A DNA stretch of 8,388 nucleotides from an uncultured Collinsella sp. (GCA_900549195.1 URNK01000073.1:1-8388), one strand, 5' to 3'; numbered from the stretch's first letter, positions 1 to 7,502 are shown. Notes: generated by a model not told the origin, from the letters alone. Program-made: numbers and translations.

Positions 1-48
1 TCTACACGTAAGGAGTCGTCGGCAGCGTCAGATGTGTATAAGAGACAG
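1..48 (+). other. Untrimmed Nextera i5/Read 1 adapter (artefact)
   Basis: This is synthetic library sequence, not genome. Bases 1-7 (TCTACAC) are the end of the Illumina P5 primer. Bases 8-15 (GTAAGGAG) match the Nextera i5 index known as S505/N505. Bases 16-29 (TCGTCGGCAGCGTC) are the Read 1 primer site. Bases 30-48 (AGATGTGTATAAGAGACAG) are the 19-base Tn5 mosaic end. Genomic sequence starts at 49. Any open reading frame running into this stretch is spurious there. Confidence 0.98.
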
Positions 49-1235
49 TTGTTGCCGAGCAGCTGCGCGAGGTCATGGCGAGCCTGGGCTTCCGCACCGT
101 CGACGAGATGGTCGGCCATCCCGAGTGCCTGCGACAGATTGAGGTCCCGGGCAACCGCAAGGCTAACCTGCTGGATCTGTCGCCCGTGCTGGCGAGCGCG
201 ACCTGTGAGTTTGGTGCCCATATCCCGGGTGCCGACGGCCGTCACTTCCTGCCCCAGATGGCTGCGGACAGCGAGCTCGAAAAGACGCTCGACTCCACGT
301 TGTTTGTGCCCTATACGGCCGATGCCCGTGCGCACCTGCGTCCGATTCGCTTCCGCGCCGATATCGCCAACGTCAACCGCTGCGTGGGCACCATCTTGGG
401 CAACGCGGTGACCAAGGCGCATCCCGAGGGCCTGCCCGCCGGCTCCATCACCATCGATTGCGATGGTTCGGCCGGTCAGAGCTTTGGCGCCTTCCTGCCG
501 CGCGGCATTACGCTCAACGTGTGCGGCGACGCCAACGACTACTTTGGCAAGGGCCTTTCGGGCGGCGAGGTGTCGGTGCGCCCCAACCCGCATGCGACCT
601 ACAAGTTCGACGAGAACATCATCGTGGGCAACGTTGCGTTCTTTGGCGCTACGAGTGGCCGCGGCTTCATTAACGGCCTGGCCGGCCAGCGCTTTGGCGT
701 ACGCAACTCCGGTGCCACGGTGGTGGTCGAGGGCTGCGGCAACCATGGCTGCGAGTACATGACGGGAGGTCTGGCGCTCATCCTGGGCGAGGTCGGGCAG
801 AACTTCGCCGCCGGCATGACGGGCGGCGTGGCTTACGTCTTTGACCAGTACGGCACGCTCGATGCCCGTGTGAACCACGAGAGCGTTGAGCTTAAAGCCC
901 CGACGGCCGGTGAGCTGGCGCAGATTCGTGCGCTCGTCCAGGAGCACGTGGACGCGACGCAGAGCCCGCGCGGCATTAAGCTGCTCTACAGCTTTGAGAC
1001 GATGAGCAAGCACTTTGTGAAGGTCATTCCGACCGAGTACGAGCGCGTGCTGGCGATTGTCGCCGCCGCCGAGGCCGTCGGCAAGACGCATGAGCAGGCC
1101 GAGGAGCTGGCGTTTGACATTGTGACCGGTCGCGCCGACGCCGCCGATGTCGCTCGCTTTGATGTGGCGGGTGGTGTCGCTGGCGCTGTGCCCGCCGCCG
1201 CCAGCTCTGTTGCTTCGACCAAGAAGGAGGCGTAA
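49..1235 (+). CDS. gltB: Glutamate synthase large (alpha) subunit, C-terminal part, 5' truncated
   Basis: GOGAT large subunit, which transfers the glutamine amide nitrogen to 2-oxoglutarate to make glutamate, using electrons delivered by GltD. The reading frame is open from the adapter junction (first full codon at 51) to TAA at 1233-1235, giving 394 residues. The ATG at 75 is internal: the preceding codons (VAEQLREV) continue a typical GltB stretch ending in LGFRTVDEMVG. Residues of about 103-278 form the GXGXG beta-helix domain, with repeated glycine motifs such as GSAGQSFGAF, GDANDYFGKGLSGG, GCGNHGCEYMTGG and GQNFAAGMTGG. The amidotransferase and FMN/3Fe-4S synthase domains lie off the left edge. 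The C-terminal tail is Ala-rich and ends in KKEA. It is followed after 5 bases by gltD, whose ribosome-binding site lies inside the last gltB codons. Confidence 0.95.
1224..1230 (+). promoter_or_regulatory. Ribosome-binding site of gltD
   Basis: AAGGAGG lies inside the last codons of gltB and ends 10 bases before the gltD ATG at 1241. Translation of gltB would run through it, consistent with translational coupling of the two subunits. Confidence 0.75.
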
Positions 1236-1240
1236 GCGCC

Positions 1241-2722
<1,482 letters not shown>

Positions 2723-2753
2723 GGCGGCTGTCCACAGCTGAATCGTCAAGGGC

Positions 2754-2835
2754 TGTCCCCGAATGCCGGCCCAAAAGGAACGTCCCCAAGTGCCGGCAGC
2801 TGGGGACGTTCCTTATGTGCCGGCATTCGGGGACA
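2754..2835. repeat. Nested inverted-repeat (REPIN/MITE-like) element downstream of gltD
   Basis: Outer arms TGTCCCCGAATGCCGGC (2754-2770) and GCCGGCATTCGGGGACA (2819-2835) are perfect 17-base complements. Inner arms AAGGAACGTCCCCA (2775-2788) and TGGGGACGTTCCTT (2801-2814) are perfect 14-base complements. The inner left arm and loop repeat the outer arm in direct orientation: GTCCCC-x-A-x-TGCCGGC occurs at 2755-2770 and 2782-2797. The whole could fold into one long hairpin. There is no T-tract after it, so it is a poor intrinsic terminator, though it could block 3' decay or transcription of gltBD. The two-head architecture resembles elements mobilised by REP-associated tyrosine transposases, but that origin is inference. 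Confidence 0.8.
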
Positions 2836-3007
2836 CTCCTTGCGAGTTCGCAGGCGACTTTGTCATTTGCCGACGTGCAAGTGTTCATTCGTCGACGTTT
2901 GCGACTGTGCTACTCTGCTCTTTCTGTGGTGGTAGCGGGCGTTTGCCTCAAATGAGTGAACTGACTGTCTATATCTACCTGCGGTTTCTTTGCGGTGCGC
3001 TCATTCG

Positions 3008-3028
3008 GTCAAGTGTCCCGTCAAGTGT
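3008..3028 (+). repeat. Tandem GTCAAGTGT direct repeat
   Basis: Two identical 9-base copies at 3008-3016 and 3020-3028, separated by CCC, so they repeat every 12 bases. They lie about 110 bases upstream of the GTG start of the next gene. They could be an operator, but nothing else in the sequence supports that. Confidence 0.4.
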
Positions 3029-3090
3029 TTGGTCAGCATCTGGTTTGCAGCCGGAGGCCTATTTTGCCCGCGCTGGTCGTGGCTGCCCAC

Positions 3091-3132
3091 CCTCCTCGTA
3101 AGCTCAAATTGAGGTTCATCAGTTTGAGGAGG
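3091..3132 (+). promoter_or_regulatory. Possible stem-loop sequestering the Shine-Dalgarno of the 235-residue gene
   Basis: CCTCCTC (3091-3097) is a perfect complement of GAGGAGG (3126-3132), which is the ribosome-binding site of the gene starting at 3138. If both are in one transcript, the 7-bp, GC-rich stem with a 28-base loop would hide the binding site. CAAA (3105-3108) and TTTG (3123-3126) could add inner pairs. No known ligand-binding fold is recognised, and a regulatory role is inference. Confidence 0.45.
3126..3132 (+). promoter_or_regulatory. Ribosome-binding site deciding a GTG start
   Basis: GAGGAGG ends 5 bases before GTG at 3138. The ATG at 3133 abuts the site and is in another frame, so the GTG is the supported start. 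Confidence 0.7.
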
Positions 3133-3137
3133 ATGCC

Positions 3138-3845
3138 GTGACTGACCACGTTTTAGACCGAGCGCAGCTGGCTGAAGCCGTCGGCAACGATATTGCCGAC
3201 ATGGCCCATTTTTGGATGCTGCGGAAGTTCCAGTTTTTGGAGCCGGCACGCGAACAGTTCGAGATCATTGTCGACCCGTGGCTCAGCTATTGCACCGAGC
3301 CTTCGCAAAACGAAATCATGGCCTACAACATGGCATTTACCGATTGGCTGCTCTTCGAGCGCCCCTATCGCCATGGCAAGACGCTGCTCGAGCTGTATGT
3401 TGACGAACCGCCGGCATCGCTTTCGCCTGCCTCGCTCAAGCGGCTCGAGCAGGTGCGCGACACACAGTATTTCTCGCGCTTTGGCATTTTGGACAAGGAT
3501 CCTGCGAACGGCATGGTTGCGCTGAAGGATACGCGCGCCGACCTTCGCTTTGATGTCTACGACCCGCATATCGTGCAAAAGGAGCATTGGAGCGACGGCG
3601 CGATCGCGGTGCGCCTCGCCTGCGTCGACGATGTCTGGCTGACGGCGGGACAGCTCTATCTGTATGACATCGCGCGCCTGAGTGACACGGCAGTCGATGG
3701 GCCGGGTGCGGTGCATCCGGAGGACCTGCAGGATGGCTTTGACACCTCGTGCATCAGCTTCTTTTTGCGCCTGGTCCGCGACATCATGGGCGCCCAGGGG
3801 CGGTACGTGAAGTCGCTCAACATCTACGAGCAGGAGTGGGAGTAG
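3138..3845 (+). CDS. Hypothetical protein, 235 residues
   Basis: Function not recognised. The protein is cytoplasmic-looking, acidic and aromatic-rich, with no signal peptide and no membrane segment. An N-terminal helical part of about residues 1-108 contains FTDWLLFERPYRHGKTLLEL (67-86). This resembles the W-x-x-F-(D/E)...G-(K/R)-T-x-x-E-L segment of bacterial proteins that often also carry SEC-C or barrel-like modules. Residues of about 110-178 look beta-rich (FGILDKDPANGMVALKDT, then FDVYDPHIV and AIAVRLACVDDVWLTAGQLY), like the small barrel that follows in those proteins. No C-terminal Cys-rich SEC-C motif is present. The start is GTG with a strong GAGGAGG five bases upstream. It ends at TAG, 41 bases before a palindrome array, and whether it functions with the array is unknown. 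Real gene: fairly sure. Fold suggestion: weak. Confidence 0.75.
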   Translation: MTDHVLDRAQLAEAVGNDIADMAHFWMLRKFQFLEPAREQFEIIVDPWLSYCTEPSQNEIMAYNMAFTDWLLFERPYRHGKTLLELYVDEPPASLSPASLKRLEQVRDTQYFSRFGILDKDPANGMVALKDTRADLRFDVYDPHIVQKEHWSDGAIAVRLACVDDVWLTAGQLYLYDIARLSDTAVDGPGAVHPEDLQDGFDTSCISFFLRLVRDIMGAQGRYVKSLNIYEQEWE

Positions 3846-3886
3846 GGGGTGTGGCTGGCGTCGCCTGCCTTGCCTTCTGCCGTTAT

Positions 3887-3943
3887 GTCTCGGTCTGTAA
3901 CGTCTAGGGACAAAAAACCGGTCTACCTGTTACAGATCGAGAC
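3887..3943. repeat. 57-base palindrome, unit 1
   Basis: Left arm GTCTCGGTCTGTAAC (3887-3901) and right arm GTTACAGATCGAGAC (3929-3943). The single difference from perfect complementarity would be a G-U pair in RNA read from the + strand. The 27-base centre contains GTCTA twice. Confidence 0.9.
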
Positions 3944-3966
3944 GAACGCTTGGGCGCCGCTGGTTT

Positions 3967-4023
3967 GTCTAAATCTGTAACGTTTGGGGGTCTGGAGAAC
4001 GTCTAACTGTTACAGACCGAGAC
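3967..4023. repeat. 57-base palindrome, unit 2
   Basis: Left arm GTCTAAATCTGTAAC (3967-3981) and right arm GTTACAGACCGAGAC (4009-4023). Three adjacent positions are mismatched, leaving outer 4-bp and inner 8-bp stems. The centre is G-rich. Confidence 0.87.
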
Positions 4024-4046
4024 GTTTGGCACCTGGTTGGGGGAAT

Positions 4047-4103
4047 GTCTCAATCTGTAACATCTACAGGCCCAAATTCGACCTGCCTGTTACAGATTGA
4101 GAC
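4047..4103. repeat. 57-base palindrome, unit 3
   Basis: Left arm GTCTCAATCTGTAAC (4047-4061) and right arm GTTACAGATTGAGAC (4089-4103) are perfectly complementary. Relative to the consensus, the sixth pair is changed on both sides (A with T), so the complement is kept. Confidence 0.92.
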
Positions 4104-4127
4104 AAAGGCTGGACGCGGTGCCGAACA

Positions 4128-4184
4128 ATCTAAATCTGTAACAACTAGAGGCTCAAAGACTGTCTTCCTGTTACAGATCAAGAC
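4128..4184. repeat. 57-base palindrome, unit 4
   Basis: Left arm ATCTAAATCTGTAAC (4128-4142) and right arm GTTACAGATCAAGAC (4170-4184). There are mismatches at arm positions 1, 5 and 6, so it is the most degenerate copy. It ends 26 bases before the ATG of the nuclease-like gene. Confidence 0.85.
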
Positions 4185-4194
4185 ATTTGTCAGC

Positions 4195-4199
4195 GGAGG
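4195..4199 (+). promoter_or_regulatory. Ribosome-binding site of the nuclease-like gene
   Basis: GGAGG ends 11 bases before ATG at 4211. The alternative in-frame TTG at 4187 lies 5' of this site and abuts the last palindrome, so the ATG is preferred. Confidence 0.55.
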
Positions 4200-4210
4200 C
4201 AACGGCGACG

Positions 4211-5281
4211 ATGGCCCATTTGTCTGACGTGGCGGTGATGAAAGTGCCTAATACCGTTCTCAAACACAAACATGCGACTCGCAACACGTTGGCGCGGAAT
4301 AGAATGCTCGCGCGGCTCACGGAGACGGCCAAGCAAGGTGCGCTGCTCGCAACGCATGACAATACCGAGCTCATGTGGCTGCGACGCCATGTTGGAACCG
4401 ACGATATCGCGGAGCCCGAGCCGTACCTGTTCTGTTTTCAGCATGATTGGGATGCATTGACGCCGGCGGAGCGAGCGCTGAGGACTATCAAAGGGCTTGC
4501 GGAATTTCATCCCGATTGGGCGTTTTGGGGCTATGACGCGGCGCTTTTGTGGGGTCTGGAGGTGCCGAATGATCTGCTCGGGCCGCGCTTTCTTGTTAAG
4601 ACGGGTTGTTCGGTGACGTTGAGCAGCGGGTGCAGGTTGTTGCGTCCGCAGATGGCGGGCGCGCTCGAGCGTGTTGATGGCGTGCGGGTGACGTCGTTTT
4701 GGCGCACGGTGGAGGATTGCTTACTGCGTGCGCCGTTCTCCTACGGGTTGGCGATTGCCGATTCTGCACTGCGGGCGAAAGGCGTATCACGTTGGGATTT
4801 GTGCGAGCGCCTCCGCGCCGATTGCGAGGGCAGGCGAGGGTATCGCAGGGCACAGGTGATTGCGTCGTATGCGGACGGGCTGTTCGAAAACGGCGGCAAG
4901 TCTCGGTTCCGAGCGTTCTTTATTGCGTACGGCTTTCCAGTTCCGGAGCTGCAGGTGGAGTTTCGCGACCCGCTCGATTCGAGCCAGGTGTTTCGCGTCG
5001 ACTATTTTTGGCGGCTCGAGAACGGGACGTGTGTCATCGGCGAGCTCGACGGGAAGGGAAAGTATACCCTGCAGGATGGTGGGGATCGGGGGTCGGTCGA
5101 CCCATTCGTGGCAGAACGTCAACGGGAGTCCCATCTGACAATGCTCGGGCACAAGGTGCTTCGGTTTACGTTTGATGAGCTCAAGAATCCGGGGAAGCTG
5201 GTTGAGAAGATGAGGTTGGCGGGTATTCCGCGACGGCCCGATTTGGCTGAGGAGTGGAGACGTCAGTGGTATGGGCGCTGA
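4211..5281 (+). CDS. Predicted DUF559-like (PD-(D/E)XK fold) protein with AbiEi-like middle region
   Basis: 356 residues from the ATG (residue numbers from this start). The middle, about 80-185, resembles the AbiEi-type antitoxin family common in actinobacteria: FWGYDAALLWGLEVP (105-119), then VRVTSFWRTVEDCLL (158-172) and the AIADSALRAKGVS segment. The C-terminal part, about 230-335, matches the DUF559/Vsr-like endonuclease fold: SRFRAFFIAYGFPVPELQVE (231-250), an aspartate in FRVDYFW (D264), and the putative catalytic ELDGKGKY (E278, D280, K282/K284). Next come AERQRESHLTMLGHKVLRF (301-319) and a terminal helix. The key acidic and lysine residues are present, so activity is possible. It is flanked by four 57-base palindromes upstream and one directly downstream, which suggests a linked unit. 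DNA cleavage, toxin-antitoxin or defence roles are inference. No partner toxin gene is adjacent. Confidence 0.8.
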   Translation: MAHLSDVAVMKVPNTVLKHKHATRNTLARNRMLARLTETAKQGALLATHDNTELMWLRRHVGTDDIAEPEPYLFCFQHDWDALTPAERALRTIKGLAEFHPDWAFWGYDAALLWGLEVPNDLLGPRFLVKTGCSVTLSSGCRLLRPQMAGALERVDGVRVTSFWRTVEDCLLRAPFSYGLAIADSALRAKGVSRWDLCERLRADCEGRRGYRRAQVIASYADGLFENGGKSRFRAFFIAYGFPVPELQVEFRDPLDSSQVFRVDYFWRLENGTCVIGELDGKGKYTLQDGGDRGSVDPFVAERQRESHLTMLGHKVLRFTFDELKNPGKLVEKMRLAGIPRRPDLAEEWRRQWYGR

Positions 5282-5289
5282 GAGGTTTT

Positions 5290-5346
5290 GTCTCGATCTG
5301 TAACATCAGGGGGCCCAATAACCCAGTACCTGTTACAGATTGAGAC
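5290..5346. repeat. 57-base palindrome, unit 5 (solitary, downstream of the nuclease-like gene)
   Basis: Left arm GTCTCGATCTGTAAC (5290-5304), 27-base centre, right arm GTTACAGATTGAGAC (5332-5346). One pair is G-U in RNA. Same 57-base length and layout as the upstream array, starting 8 bases after the TGA of the nuclease-like gene. No T-tract follows, so it is not a standard intrinsic terminator. Confidence 0.92.
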
Positions 5347-5427
5347 ATTTCCCTGGTTTCGCTGGGGTGGGACTGCAACGTATTCCGTCCCCCACATCCT
5401 CTCGTCCCTCCGTTAACCGATATGTTC

Positions 5428-5456
5428 GACTTTAGGTCGCTGCATTAGGTGATAAT
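5428..5456 (+). promoter_or_regulatory. Likely promoter of the amidohydrolase gene
   Basis: A -10 like GATAAT (5451-5456, within TGATAATGG) is preceded at 17 bases by a weak -35, GACTTT (5428-5433). Transcription would begin near 5463, giving a short leader that includes the GGAGGAG site and excluding translation from the ATG at 5463. Confidence 0.4.
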
Positions 5457-5482
5457 GGACAAATGTTCAAGTTAATCGTGAG

Positions 5483-5489
5483 GGAGGAG
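5483..5489 (+). promoter_or_regulatory. Ribosome-binding site of the amidohydrolase gene
   Basis: GGAGGAG lies 6 bases before ATG at 5496. It settles the start there rather than at the in-frame ATG at 5463, which has no comparable site. Confidence 0.75.
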
Positions 5490-5495
5490 CTCGAT

Positions 5496-6866
5496 ATGGC
5501 GTCTGCCGATCGTTCCACGTTGTTTATCAATGCGACCATCCTAGATGGTTCGGAACATATGGAGCCGCAGCCCGACATGGCCGTGGCCGTTGAGCGCGGT
5601 GTCATCACGTGGATGGGGCCGAGTGCTGTGGCGCAGGCGCCTGCAGGTGCCGAGGTCATCGACCTGGCAGGTGCGTATCTCATGCCAGGCCTCATCAATA
5701 TGCATGTGCATCTGTGCGGTTCGGGCAAGCCGGTTTCGGCGGGCGATGCAGGCGCGCTGATGAAGAAGCTCGATAATCCCGTGGGGCGCGCCATCGTGCG
5801 CCATATTCTTAAGGGCAGCGCCCAACAACAACTGGCAAGCGGCGTGACCACGGTGCGCGGCGCGGGCGACCCACTGTTTGCCGACATCGCCGTTCGTAAT
5901 GCCATCGACGCCGGCAAGTATCAAGGTCCTCGCCTGGTGGCGCCGGGAACGGGCGTCACGGTGCCGGGCGGCCATGGTGCGGGCTTGTTCGCCCAGGTGG
6001 CAAACAGTCCCGCCGAGGCAGCCGAACAGGTGCGCGACCTGTATGCGCGCGGTGCCGACGTCATTAAGCTGTTCGTAACGGGCGGTGTGTTCGATGCGAC
6101 CGAGGTGGGCGAGCCGGGCGTGCTGCGTATGCCGGTGGAGGTTGCCGCGGCGGCGTGCAAGGCGGCGCACGATATGGGCCTTCCGGTCATGGCCCATGTC
6201 GAGAGCACCGAAGGTGTGAAGGCCGCGCTTCAGGCCGGCGTCGACACAATCGAGCACGGCGCTCCGATGACCCCCGAGATCCTGGAGCTGTACCGCGGCG
6301 CCGCGGGAACACAGCTCGAGGGACGCGCGCCGAGCGTGACCTGCACAATCAGCCCCGCACTGCCGTTTGTACTGCTCGATCCGGAAAAGACCCATTCTAC
6401 CGATACGCAAAAGAAGAACGGCGACATCGTGTGCTCGGGCATCATCGAGAGCGCCCGTGCCGCACTGGAAGCTGGCGTTAAGGTGGGCCTTGGCACGGAC
6501 TCAAGCTGCCCGTTCGTGACGCAGTATGACATGTGGCGCGAGGTCGCCTATTTTGCCAAGTATGTCGGCGTGAGCAACGCCTTCGCACTGCATACAGCCA
6601 CGCAGGTTAATGCCGAGCTGCTGGGGCTGGGCGGCGATACTGGCACGATCGAGTGCGGCAAGGCCGCCGATATCCTGGTGACGCGCAAGAATCCGCTCGA
6701 TGACCTGTGCGCACTGCGTGAGCCGATGCACGTGATGTGCCGTGGTGATCTGGTGCGCAAACTCAAGGTGAAGCGTATTCCCGAGGTGGACGCCGAGCTC
6801 GACACGATTATGGCCATGCCTGCCGAGGCGTTGGCCGAGGAGCTTGCCCGCGACGGCGTGGCGTAA
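5496..6866 (+). CDS. Metal-dependent amidohydrolase, imidazolonepropionase-like family
   Basis: 456-residue cytoplasmic hydrolase of the amidohydrolase superfamily. An N-terminal beta-sandwich part (LFINATILDGSE) leads into a TIM barrel. The metal ligands are all visible: His70 and His72 in INMHVHL, Lys191 in DVIKLFVTGG (the position carboxylated in binuclear enzymes), His234 in VMAHVES, His254 in TIEHGAP and Asp335 in GLGTDSS. The C-terminal part, GTIECGKAADILVTRKNPLDD (from about 383), closes the sandwich. This pattern fits the imidazolonepropionase-related and Xaa-Pro dipeptidase-like group, but there are no hut genes nearby, so true HutI is unlikely and the substrate stays open. It sits alone, with its own likely promoter, and ends at a strong terminator. 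Confidence 0.88.
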   Translation: MASADRSTLFINATILDGSEHMEPQPDMAVAVERGVITWMGPSAVAQAPAGAEVIDLAGAYLMPGLINMHVHLCGSGKPVSAGDAGALMKKLDNPVGRAIVRHILKGSAQQQLASGVTTVRGAGDPLFADIAVRNAIDAGKYQGPRLVAPGTGVTVPGGHGAGLFAQVANSPAEAAEQVRDLYARGADVIKLFVTGGVFDATEVGEPGVLRMPVEVAAAACKAAHDMGLPVMAHVESTEGVKAALQAGVDTIEHGAPMTPEILELYRGAAGTQLEGRAPSVTCTISPALPFVLLDPEKTHSTDTQKKNGDIVCSGIIESARAALEAGVKVGLGTDSSCPFVTQYDMWREVAYFAKYVGVSNAFALHTATQVNAELLGLGGDTGTIECGKAADILVTRKNPLDDLCALREPMHVMCRGDLVRKLKVKRIPEVDAELDTIMAMPAEALAEELARDGVA

Positions 6867-6917
6867 GCGCGCGATATGGCGATGCGACAAGGGGGCAATC
6901 CTTTTGTCATAATTAGA

Positions 6918-6952
6918 AAAAGCCGAGGTCTCAACACGAGGCCTCGGCTTTT
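6918..6952. terminator. Bidirectional intrinsic terminator
   Basis: AAAAGCCGAGG (6918-6928) and CCTCGGCTTTT (6942-6952) form a perfect 11-bp stem with a 13-base loop, flanked by A-rich sequence on the left and T-rich sequence (TTTTATTTG) on the right. It sits between the convergent amidohydrolase (+) and zinc-ribbon (-) genes and can serve both. Confidence 0.9.
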
Positions 6953-6973
6953 ATTTGTCCTATGGTATGGCGG

Positions 6974-7447
6974 CTATGAGCGCGTCTCCATCTTGGCATG
7001 GCACTTGGGGCAGGTGACGCGGATCTTGCCTTTGCCCTTGGGAACGGAGAGCATCTGGCCGCAGTTGGGGCACTTGAGATAGGCCGTGGTCTTGCGGCCC
7101 TTCCACATCTTCTTGGCTGTGCGCTTGGCACGTTCAAAGTCTTCCTTGCTAGTACCGGCTGCGCGCGAGGCGTTGGCCGCTGCAGCTCCGCCGCCCAAGC
7201 TAGCTACAAACTTGCCCAAGCCGGGTACGTTTGCAGTCGCGGCGACAAAGGCCTCGTTCTCCTTGTGACGTGCGTCGATATTTTTGGACAGGCCGCGCAG
7301 CACGCCAATCACGATTACGGCGATGGCAATCCAGCTGAGCCACTGGATGCGGGCTATCGATCCGATCATGGCGATGATAATGCCTGCGAAGCCCATCACG
7401 ATGGTGAGTTCGTCAGCGCCATTGCGGCCCTTCATAAAGTCATTCAT
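6974..7447 (-). CDS. Two-TM membrane protein with C-terminal zinc ribbon, function unknown
   Basis: 157 residues. Two close hydrophobic segments at about 14-31 (LTIVMGFAGIIIAMIGSI) and 35-50 (QWLSWIAIAVIVIGVL) form a hairpin in the membrane. A charged, Ala/Gly-rich linker follows. The C-terminal zinc ribbon has Cys126-x2-Cys129 (KCPNCGQ) and Cys146-x2-Cys149 (TCPKCHA), with a basic loop KGKGKIRV between them. The short turn between the membrane segments suggests both ends are on the same side, probably with the ribbon in the cytoplasm (inference). The start ATG has AAAGG about 8 bases upstream. Monocistronic, convergent with the amidohydrolase gene. Proteins of this build are often left hypothetical, and I do not recognise a specific role. 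Confidence 0.82.
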   Translation of the reverse strand: MNDFMKGRNGADELTIVMGFAGIIIAMIGSIARIQWLSWIAIAVIVIGVLRGLSKNIDARHKENEAFVAATANVPGLGKFVASLGGGAAAANASRAAGTSKEDFERAKRTAKKMWKGRKTTAYLKCPNCGQMLSVPKGKGKIRVTCPKCHAKMETRS

Positions 7448-7480
7448 GCAAATTGCCTTTCATTCGATATGCCGCACGCC

Positions 7481-7486
7481 TTTATA
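7481..7486 (-). promoter_or_regulatory. Possible -10 box of the zinc-ribbon gene
   Basis: TATAAA read on the - strand, about 35 bases before the start codon, in an otherwise GC-rich gap. No good -35 is seen at the normal distance, where the neighbouring hairpin element begins. Confidence 0.3.
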
Positions 7487-7502
7487 CCCGATTTAGAGCA
7501 AG

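Larger units (their letters stand above)
2836..3137. other. Intergenic leader region upstream of the 235-residue gene
   Basis: About 300 bases with no convincing gene. They hold two copies of GTCAAGTGT (3008-3016 and 3020-3028), an 11-base palindrome CTCAAATTGAG (3103-3113) and a possible Shine-Dalgarno-sequestering stem (3091-3132). The only promoter-like pair I found, TTGCCT (2943-2948) with TCTATA (2968-2973), has a long 19-base spacer and is weak. Short reading frames crossing this stretch have no supported start. Confidence 0.5.
3887..4184. repeat. Array of four 57-base imperfect palindromes, period 80-81 bases
   Basis: Four units start at 3887, 3967, 4047 and 4128, each exactly 57 bases. 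Each has a 15-base left arm (consensus GTCTCGATCTGTAAC), a 27-base centre and a 15-base right arm (consensus GTTACAGATCGAGAC). Spacers of 23, 23 and 24 bases separate them and share no obvious identity. The centres vary but keep features: often TCTA just after the left arm, a purine-rich run then C/AAA-rich middle, and CCT or ACT just before the right arm. Left and right arm starts within a unit are 42 bases apart, about four helical turns. The array fills the 365-base gap between the hypothetical gene and the nuclease-like gene. It is not a CRISPR: the repeats are inverted pairs with constant 27-base centres, and no cas gene is present. Confidence 0.9.

Noticed and set aside
2754..2835. Intrinsic terminator of gltBD
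   Set aside because: The stem is strong, but no T-tract follows on either strand, and the two-head repeated structure fits a mobile palindromic element better.
3887..4184. CRISPR array
   Set aside because: The repeats are inverted pairs with constant-length, partly conserved centres. Spacers are only 23-24 bases, there are four units, and there is no cas gene.
5463..5495. Upstream ATG at 5463 as the amidohydrolase start
   Set aside because: It has no ribosome-binding site and coincides with the predicted transcription start, whereas ATG 5496 has GGAGGAG six bases upstream.
5541..6410. 289-codon open frame on the - strand inside the amidohydrolase gene
   Set aside because: Antisense shadow of a gene with all catalytic residues intact. 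The composition is Arg/His-rich and there is no ribosome-binding site.
6890..6912. Second hairpin GACAA...TTGTC just before the terminator
   Set aside because: The stem is imperfect and depends on G-U pairs. The adjacent 11-bp terminator explains the region.
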